A stretch of DNA of 64,000 nucleotides, taken from contig NKYR01000116.1 in the NCBI GenBank assembly GCA_003184365.1, positions 1 to 64,000 on the forward strand. Direction: 5' to 3'. The stretch is from Evernia prunastri. Lineage: Eukaryota; Ascomycota; Lecanoromycetes; Lecanorales; Parmeliaceae. The position numbers were made by a program, and so were the translations under genes. This document shows, one piece after another, positions 56,775 through 64,000 of this stretch. Within the stretch, counting starts at the first letter, position 1. Every line of letters starts with the position of its first letter. A model generated the notes under the pieces. The model was not told the DNA's origin, did not search any database, and saw only the letters and a program-made list of their open reading frames with translations.

Positions 56775-57051
56775 GTTGAGAGGAAGTTAGCTCTGAAAGT
56801 TTGTTTGTTGGGGGGGATTGGTTTGCACGAATGCTGGGGTGCTTGCACGTATGCAACGAGACCTCCTCGTAAGGGGTTTTCCTTGTGGTCAACAAGTCCT
56901 AGCCACGAATGGCTCGTTTTGCCTGTAGGTAGGCCACACCCGAGTGTCCAATGATCTGCTATCGAAACAGCTTCACAACGGTCCCGTTTGACAATTTTAT
57001 TTTACTGTTCGCTTGCCAGTACGAACGGAAGGGTGGATGATCTAGTTGTAG

Positions 57052-57274
57052 TGTCAGAACCGTGCCCAGAGTCAAGTCTAATGGGGGTAAATTGAATAAG
57101 ACAACTAGATAAGGAGGAAATATGTACAGAAGAAGAGCGCTTAAATACTAGGAAGAATCCCCGCTAGCCTATGTGTCAATGGGAATGTGTCAATAACCAA
57201 TAAACACTCTATGTGCTAGACACATAGCCATAAACACTCCCTATGTGCCTGACACCTAGGGTACGTCCGTAACA
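57052..57274 (-). repeat. LTR copy C (5' LTR of element)
   Basis: 223 bp. On the minus strand it begins TGTTACGG directly after CTCATAA of the transposase pseudogene, so the LTR sits inside that gene. Confidence 0.93.
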
Positions 57275-58263
57275 TTATGAGACGGAGCGCCATCTTAAAC
57301 GAGATAGCATTCGCCATACTTCTCAATAACTTCCTTAATGAACGGAATCAATCGAGGCAATAGCACGTATGTTTGATAGCGATACCAATCAATCCCTCCT
57401 CGGGAATTTTTGTTCCGCTCATATCGAACACCTTCAACCTTTGGAATCCGTTTAAGACGTCGACTTTTCGGTTTCTTAGCCTGCTCAGCAAGGAACTGCT
57501 CTCGTACGATTTGTTGTTGAGCATCGATATCAGCATTTCGATCTGCTAGATCCTCTTTAGCAGCCGCTTTCTCCGCCGCTGTCTCCTTGCCAAACATATA
57601 GCTCGGGCCCTTCATTTCAGACGTGTACGCAGCCCAAAACATAAGCTCCGTATATCCACGGTATCGTACATCCACGCAGTCCTTGTGGTAGGCCTCATCC
57701 TGAAGCCTAGTCACCAAGATCTGTCCCCGAGATTCGCCAACCCGCACCGAAGTCTCATCAGTTTGCACAATTATATGTTCTTTCCCTTCCAGCTTCGGTC
57801 CCCACTCCGTTACGAACTCAAGACGTTCCTCTTTCATTTCCGGTGTCAACAAAGGCTTGTGACGAGGTGGGTATCGACCATATCCAGCCCGAACAAACGC
57901 AGAGTTGATAGCTGACTTAGAGGCCATAATCCCAAGTTCTCGAGCAATTCTGACCCAGGGCTTGCGACGTTGGAATTTGTTCTTAGTGGCATGTCTGACT
58001 AGCTGCCGTTGCTGCCTCTCGTTAATTGCTAGAGGTCTTCCTTATTGAGGACGTCGTTGGTGGGCCTCTGAAGATAATGGGTTAATATTCTCCTTTTGCG
58101 CGTCTCCGACGCGTTTGAGAACATTTGCCACTGTTTTCTTATCGCAATGGTACTGCCTTGCAAGCTGACGATTGGATGTATGATTCTCCTTCTTAAGCTC
58201 TATCAGGGCCCCTCGTTTGGCCTCCGGAAGGTCTATTGCGCCCTTGGTACGTCCTATAATAAT
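57275..58263 (-). pseudogene. Tc1/mariner-type transposase, truncated by the LTR
   Basis: Minus-strand reading gives GRTKGAIDLPEAKRGALIEL, a helix-turn-helix (NRQLARQYHCDKKTVANVL), FQRRKPWVRIARELG, then the DDE domain: first D in IIVQTDETSVRV, second in DGAPSH (57294-57277), where the LTR cuts it off. Two stops are present, TAA at 58044-58042 (RPQ*GRP) and TAA at 57297-57295 (CYLV*DGAPSH). Both are one C to T change from Gln CAA. An Ala/Lys/Gln-rich insert lies between the two D motifs. The 3' part of the gene is not found at the far side of the element (before 45200). Confidence 0.85.
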
Positions 58264-58988
58264 GTAGGTATTTGAATGGTTTTGGTGAGAAAGTCGCGAA
58301 ATACGCGTTTTGCGGCAAAACCTCGGATGGGGATTAATTAAAAAAAAAGTCTGTTGTAGGGAATGCCACCTTCATACCATATACGAAAAAATACGGCTTT
58401 CCAGACCCCCCTCTTTTTGGTCTTCAAAGCATCAATTTTCACGCATTTTAGGGAACAAGTCTCTCAGATTCTCTTCTCTGGCTTTACTCCAGAGCCTTTA
58501 TGAAGCTCTCGTATTTTCAACACTTCGAAATCAATTTCTGTCTATCGAAAGACCGTTCAACTTAAACTATAAGATTCTGTAGCACATTACTATTCATTCT
58601 AAGGCTCACAGATTTAACGGTCGTTGTATGTATCAGTATCATCCACTTTAACAGTCGACGTTTTGCTTAAAATCAGCACGCCTAATTACCCGCAGACTAT
58701 CAGTCCGTGAGCTATTTCAATGACTTCGTAGACGGTCCGCAGACTAGTCTAAGTCTTTAGTAGACTATTAGTCTGTAGAGTATTCAAGAAGCAAAACATC
58801 CGAGTCACGAAAGTTACGGGTACTGCCATAGCCACTTTGGAATCAGGTAAGGGCTGGTAACATAAAAAGCTCGCAACGAAATGCTTCCTCAGCGCCACCG
58901 TCTATCAACATGAAATCCTTGCCTAAGCAACCCCCACAGACTTCTCAGCGTCATCCCCGTAACGCTACCATTCCTCCAAGAACCAATC
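58264..58988. other. Intergenic, repeat-flank sequence
   Basis: 725 bp without a supported gene. It has several repeats of AGACTA/TAGTCT words (58690-58780) that form short inverted pairs. It may include the terminal part of the transposon. Confidence 0.45.
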
Positions 58989-59546
58989 TCATCCCGGGCT
59001 CTTCACATTCCCAACCAGCACGACCCCTTTGTTCGGATCCGACGCCAATCCGCCCAAAAACCCCTTTGCCTCAGTGATACACTCTTGCGCAACCAGCGCC
59101 GCGACATGGGCAACCAAGATGATCGGAAACGCATCCGTGAGCAGAGGCTTCTTATTGGCAAGCACGATACTGCACGGCCTTTCGTCTCCTATCGCACCTC
59201 CGGACCATTTCCACCGGGCCTCTGGCGTAGGACCCAGGTAGAATCGGCGCGACACGAGGACGTCATGCCTGATGAGGATTTGCTGTAGCGCTTCATAGTA
59301 ATTGGCCATGTTTGTCGGAAGGAAATCCTGAGTGTCGTCGAAGCAGTTTATCGCAATGTTTGATGCGTCGACGAGGGAAGATGCGTTTAGGTTGATATTC
59401 AGTATTGGGTCGTTGCTTGATGTACTTGGGTCGCTATTTGAGAGCATGTCAGCCCAGAGTGCATTGGATTGGCTGGGCTGTAGAATAGCGTGGGCTATGC
59501 TCGTTAGATAAGATACTAAGATGACAGCGAGCGCGATCGAACACAT
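58989..59546 (-). CDS. Small secreted protein, function unknown
   Basis: A single exon of 185 residues. A signal peptide covers about the first 20 residues (MCSIALAVILVSYLTSIAHA). The mature part has few cysteines (CF, CS, EC), a conserved-looking DTQDFLP and a block from RPCSIVLANK to AHVAALVAQECI. This pattern recurs in small secreted proteins of plant-associated ascomycetes, but I do not recognise a named family. N-glycosylation is possible at NASS. It stands alone between transposon debris and a secreted-protein pseudogene. A candidate effector by context only. Confidence 0.65.
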   Translation of the reverse strand: MCSIALAVILVSYLTSIAHAILQPSQSNALWADMLSNSDPSTSSNDPILNINLNASSLVDASNIAINCFDDTQDFLPTNMANYYEALQQILIRHDVLVSRRFYLGPTPEARWKWSGGAIGDERPCSIVLANKKPLLTDAFPIILVAHVAALVAQECITEAKGFLGGLASDPNKGVVLVGNVKSPG

Positions 59547-61659
59547 GTTGATTGATAGGTAGTGTGGTTGTCAACGGATGGTATGAAGAGGTGGGATATG
59601 TTGCGTCATGTACATACCTATTGAGCCGCCCGTACTCGTGCGTCGGCAAACTGTAGCACCCGCAAGGTTCGCACTTTGCTCTGCCGACGTGGGAAGCGCT
59701 GCGAGATCGCTGTCTACTCAGCTTGGCTTGGCCACTTGGAATGAAATGAGGATGTTCCGTCAGTCATCCAAAAAAAGCATGGGTATAAGACGGGACAGGT
59801 GAAGAGACGAGCTTGCAAAGGTACTCGATTTCTTCATTTTGAATTTCTCTTTTCGTTCTCGCGATTCATAGCTACACTTTCCCTAGCTTCGGCCCCATCA
59901 ATGCTCTTCCAATCGTTGTCAGCACGTAATGTTTCGCTATGAATCACAGCCCGCAGGTTCCTCCTTTCCCTGCGCCAGGCTCGACGCTACCTTTGTTGTA
60001 CCATTTCAAGTATCATTCTTCCAGCAGCTTGGCCGTCGCTCGGATGTAAAATTGTGCACCAAAGCTCGCCTTTCAGACCACAGCGCAATGGGTCCGCCCT
60101 CAACTTCGAAGGATTTTCAACGTTATGTATGTTGTAGTTACAGTAGACCTGGCGAACTGTTCCGATAGCTTGGCGCGTAGGGTGCCGTCTGCTACAGAAA
60201 AATATATGCCTCTACGAGACTTTCGTTAGCTGCAAAACGAATCGGGTTTATATCGATCTTTTACTATACTCTTTCCCAAAGCGATTCACACTGGTTTCTG
60301 ACGGCGAGGTCACGTTCACCGGAATAAGTTGACCAGCTTTGTTCAGCTCGAATCCATTGGATGGTGAATTAAACGAGCGACCGCGTTTGTCAGCTCAGCG
60401 TTCATGAATCCAACCGCCAAAGCGATCATAGTTAGACACGAAGCTTAGAAGCAGAAAAGTTGTGGACAGATGTGCTGGATCGAGACGAGGAGTTGCAGAT
60501 ATGCCTTCTTTACGCACGAACAGCTTTGACAGGTTCCAGTCAAGGGTGAAGAATACCACGTTGTTTTCGGTCCTCTCGGTTCACGATGTGATGATCGAGA
60601 CTGTTTGGACCGCTTTCCCCCGCGGAAAGGACACGGGACGCTTACGAAAATTGCACGATCCTTCTAGCCCGTACTGACTCACTCAACCTGTAAATTGTAA
60701 TTTTACAAAAGATTAATGATGGCGACACAACAGAAGCGGTAAAGATATCAAAGATGTCCGGCTAATCGTGGCGAATTGCAGGATACGCCGCTCCTCAGTT
60801 CTAAACAAGCAGTTTCAGACCTTGGGGGCTGTTGGAGACTCGACTGGCCCCGCTAGCGACCGTCTCACCCCAAACCACCGACAACTGTAACTCATCACTT
60901 CTTCATGGAACGCCCTCGCCTATCCAAGGCCTACGTCGGCTACCTTTTCATGAGAACACTAGATCTAGTGAATGAGTAAGTCGCTTTGCCTCTAGTCACC
61001 TGTCATAGTTGTCGGCGGCGCTGGTCTATTCCTGATGGCGTCTCATGATATCCGTCATCGCAGGCTGTGGACGGCTTCTTCCGAGACATATACGTTGTTG
61101 AAAACGGCTGCTGCTACATTTTACCTTTTGCCTTCGCTGCCGTTGAGTTGCTGTTGCTCTCAACCTTGATTTTGGGTTGCATGTGCCTGCGTGCTCTGAT
61201 GTCGGCTTACTATTTTTGGGCTTTGATCTTCCGGAATCTGGGGTGTTGGTATCCGCATGTGTTTGCCTCATTATGAGTTTTTCTCTCTCGACTTCCTACT
61301 CTCTGGGTCTTTATCCTAGATTAAAATAGCGTCATAAGAAGATTTGCCAGAAGGAGCTGCGATTATGCAATTTGACAAGGGGGAGACTTGTTTAGCATCC
61401 GCGCACGCACGGGAGTTTGAGTGCAGCAATTGAACACGACTCAGTCTTCACGGCCTCGAATACAAGAATTACCGGAAATAGAGACAACATTTTCAATGGA
61501 CCCGCCCCGTGCTCACCTGTGTGCTTAGGCATGTCTCAATTGCACAGCGCAACCTGTTCTGGTCGAGGGCTGCAAAACTAACTGACGTCCGTTCGAAAAA
61601 AGAGTTAAGAACAATCTCTCCTTCTCCCCTCTTCACGAGAATCACTTTGTATTTGAAAG
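59547..61659. other. Intergenic, 2.1 kb
   Basis: No well-supported gene. A weak two-exon candidate starts at ATG 60905 with donor GTAAGTCGC near 60977 and acceptor near 61062, giving under 60 residues without recognised sequence. I do not call it a gene. Confidence 0.45.
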
Positions 61660-63219
61660 ATGAGATACAACAGCATCGTTTTCACTGGCGTGTCCGTACT
61701 CCAAAGCCTAGTATGTGTACAAGCTCAGTCCGATACCGCTGACTGCAGCAACCCAGCAGGTACTTCATCTATCAAACAGCCGCAATGACCCACCATCCGA
61801 TTCTTGGAAAAAAATTCGTGTATTCATCAGCTGATCGCCCGCATAGGCGTAACCCCCATCAATCCCGGCTGCTGGAACCAACTCGCCATAAGCCAGTACA
61901 TCACAGACTGGTGGTCCCGCAACAGTGCCAAATGCTCCTCCGGCCAATCATTCGCCCAGTGCTTCCTCGGCACCGTCGAGCTCGGCGACAGCGACTGCAT
62001 CGGCATCACGAGCGCCACCTGCCCTCCACCCAACTGGTCCACCTTCCAGACCCAAAAATTCACCGTCGAAGACTTCTACGTGGCCTACAACATCCATTCC
62101 ATCTGAGAGTTCTTCAACTCCTACTACCTCGCCATCGGCAACGCCCGATCCGCAGCGACGGACAGTGAAGCCGCCATCGTCAGCCTGCTCGACCCGCCCG
62201 AACCGACCCATAGCTCCCTCAACGATATCCTTACCGCTCTGTCGATCGGGCTGAGCTTTCTAGCTCCGAGCGTGGGTCCTCTAATCGGCACTGTGCTCAA
62301 TGCCGCTCAGTAGGCCATAGCTGTCGGCAAGTATCTCTTCCCGCTTGGGACCCTGGATTCGCAGTTCGCACAGTTGAGCGAGATCTCTAACGCCCTGGGC
62401 ACCGTGACCACCTACCTGCAAGACAACGTCACTTCGGCGCTCTCGGCCATCCAGCAAGATCCAACGTCCTTCCTCGCCTTTACAGGATCCGGCAACTTCT
62501 CTGTCACCCCGTTGCCGACCATCCCGTCGCAATCCGACGCCATTCTGACCGGCCTCAACACATACGTGATATCGCAGTGTCTGACCGCCAACCAATGGGT
62601 CGTTGCGCGCGCCATCGACACCTCCATGGACGCGGTCATGACGAACGGCAGCTCTCCCAACTGGGACATCCCCGGCTGCGGCCATGGCTACGACGGTAGT
62701 AGCGTCTGCGGCGCCTATCACTGGAACCCGGCCATCGACGTCTCCTTCACGCTGACCAGTGACCACAACCCGTCGCTGGACCCGACGAGCGACCTGCAGG
62801 CCTTCTTCGGCAACTGGACGACGCCAAATCTGCTCTTTAACGGCGCGGCGCAGTGTCAGGTGCAGGGCGGCTCGGCGGCGCCCGCAGTCAGCGTCTCGGC
62901 AATGGGCGTTACGGCTTCTTGTCTGAGCAGTGCCAAAGTGTGCACGTGGTGAGTTGATCTGGTTTATATTAAGGTTGAAGAATGCATATGGCTGATCAGT
63001 TGCGTAAGGGACCTGAACCCAAGCCACGTTGGCACGACGTACGAGTTCATTGACTGCCCGACCCAAACGGGCTTCGCGGTCGATGGCTGCAAGGGCTGTC
63101 CGGACGGCAGTTTCTGTGTAAATGTTCCGTATTCTTACGTTGGGGAATACCTGTTCTTTGGCAGCGAGTCATATGAGTTCTGTAACCAGGACGGGAAGAT
63201 TCTGCAGAGTAACCATTAG
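61660..63219 (+). pseudogene. Large secreted protein with two nonsense codons
   Basis: Exons 61660-61759, 61847-62948 and 63000-63219 give 474 codons in one frame. A signal peptide is at the start (MRYNSIVFTGVSVLQSLVCV). The rest is Cys-containing and glycosylation-rich: GCWNQLAISQYITDWW, CPPPNWSTFQ, EFFNSYYLAIGNA, a hydrophobic stretch, CGHGYDGSSVCGAYHW, and a Cys-rich tail (DGCKGCPDGSFC, ending QSNH). TGA at 62104-62106 (before EFFNSYY) and TAG at 62311-62313 (after NAAQ) break it. Both fit single G:C to A:T changes from Trp or Gln. The layout is like large secreted proteins of unknown function (DUF7872-like) in ascomycetes, which is only a tentative link. Confidence 0.7.
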
Positions 63220-64000
63220 GGTGGCTGACGTTGTGGTTCGCGTGGGAAGAGAAGAGGGTTGCTGTTGTTGTTCTTCCATCGGATTAATAGTAAGACAAGA
63301 CGCATCTGGCTATCGAGGGAGACCATCGCGTCGCTATCTGGATATCAGCTGCATTGTTGACGTCCTAAAGCTGTTGGCGATATTACCAATACGAAATAAA
63401 AGCATCTCATAAAGTCTCGAATCCGATCCTAGCCAAAACCCTCCTCGTACCTACGTCTGGAGTCCCACATCACACAATCTGGACAAAAACCCACATCCAC
63501 AAAGGCAAAAGATCCCCAGCACCATCCATCTCTTCCAATGGCCCTACTCAAAACTACCCCAGCGATCTCCCGAACACTGACAATCCTCTGGCTCACTTCC
63601 CGCCCCCAACCCCCCAAGTGAAGAAGCTACCACCAACAGGTCAATCATATCCTCTTCCAGGAAAATAAGACACTTTACTACGTTTCAACCTCATGCTATC
63701 TCTTAAATTAAAGCACGCTCGGCGAATCGAGGGTCGAGCAGCTACAATTAACGCTATCGTACATTTCCTCTTTTCTTTTACTTATGTATTTGTAGACATT
63801 AGAGAATAATAGAGAGATACAGCGAGCTTATATGCAATCGAGTGCTCGTGCTATTCAGAAGTGAGTTATTGATAGAGTGAGGACACCAATAGATGAAGCG
63901 AAATTCGGCTGACTGGAGATCAGCCCGAGTAATTTCCCGCACGGGTTTAAGCCTAACTAAATCCGAACTAGAGGCGGATTTGCCCCTCCTGAGATCCCCT
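63220..64000. other. Intergenic to window end
   Basis: 781 bp. No gene with support. The part 63690-63870 is AT-rich and resembles the decayed repeat sequence near 44 kb in composition. Confidence 0.5.

Larger units (their letters stand above)
45200..57274 (-). mobile_element. Young Ty3/gypsy chromovirus, present as overlapping contig pieces
   Basis: The outer 223-bp LTRs (45200-45422, 57052-57274) have only one difference that I saw, and a third copy lies at 55706-55928. On the minus strand the parts are LTR, leader, Gag, protease, RT, RNase H, integrase, chromodomain, polypurine tract, LTR. The interval is about 12 kb while one non-redundant path is about 6.3 kb. Single Ns at 45735, 46803, 47030, 48264, 49559, 49787, 50082, 51334, 51569, 52060, 52587, 53780, 54321, 54734, 54958, 55929 and 56302 join pieces that repeat each other in impossible order. 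The flanks do not share a target duplication (GATAT left, TTATG right). So this is collapsed assembly of one or more near-identical copies, not a real nested array. Confidence 0.9.

Noticed and set aside
45200..57274. Nested array of several tandem gypsy elements
   Set aside because: Pieces overlap in impossible order and are bounded by Ns, so assembly artefact explains it better.
60905..61250. Possible two-exon gene with GTAAGT donor
   Set aside because: Under 60 residues, no similarity I can name, and only average splice signals.
1..64000. CRISPR array, operon-type defence system or secondary-metabolite cluster
   Set aside because: No direct-repeat/spacer array, no nuclease or synthase genes. 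The genes are eukaryotic, spliced and mostly conserved.

Overview
The window looks like nuclear DNA of a filamentous ascomycete (Pezizomycotina). The protein genes have many short introns, mostly 46-160 nt, with GT..AG ends and CTRAC-like branch sites. The proteins are fungal in type: SUB2, REC8, a DBF2-type septation kinase, IPI1, FMP46, FAS1 and serine/threonine-rich secreted proteins. A tRNA-Thr gene with a short anticodon-loop intron is present. Repeats carry G:C to A:T nonsense changes of the kind left by repeat-induced point mutation (RIP). I cannot name the class or species. All exon coordinates below were worked out by hand from splice sites and reading-frame continuity.

Layout. 1-2.9 kb: a damaged Helitron (Rep remnant plus Pif1-like helicase), cut by the left window edge. 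3.3-24 kb: a normal gene-rich region: GNAT acetyltransferase, RPR2, SUB2, IPI1, a roadblock dynein light chain, an HSP12-type stress protein, a WBP11-like splicing factor, a CREG-like secreted flavin-fold protein, an FMN-dependent hydroxyacid dehydrogenase, REC8, tRNA-Thr(CGU) and a DBF2/Sid2-family kinase. 24.4-30 kb: one 1838-codon RRM protein of unknown function. 30.8-43.3 kb: FMP46, a peroxisomal peroxiredoxin broken by one nonsense codon, a divergent pair of related Cys-rich/Thr-rich secreted proteins, acyl-protein thioesterase APT1 (with a 12-nt microexon), a two-domain fasciclin protein with a His/Lys/Gly-rich insert, and UBP6. 43.7-45.2 kb: an AT-rich block that looks like a RIP-degraded retroelement integrase. 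45.2-57.3 kb: a young chromodomain-bearing Ty3/gypsy (chromovirus) element, minus strand, present as overlapping contig pieces joined by single Ns, so piece order and copy number there are not reliable. 57.3-58.3 kb: a Tc1/mariner-type transposase pseudogene that the LTR abuts. 59-63.2 kb: a small secreted protein and a large secreted-protein pseudogene with two nonsense codons.

Genes that belong together by function. RPR2, SUB2, IPI1 and the WBP11-like gene all serve RNA processing and lie within 9.2 kb. RPR2 and SUB2 are head to head over 431 bp, and APT1 and the FAS1 gene over 371 bp. UBP6 (proteasome), DBF2 (mitotic exit/septation) and REC8 (meiotic cohesin) are conserved housekeeping or cell-cycle genes.

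The most interesting signals are: an A AAA AAC slippery heptamer directly in front of the gag stop codon in the gypsy element, with pol in the -1 frame; a swapped CCCH order in its Gag zinc knuckle; an in-frame, stop-free 57-nt intron with a perfect TACTAAC branch site inside the RRM of the giant RNA-binding protein; and the divergent secreted paralogue pair. I did not find an evidently new defence-type or biosynthetic system.
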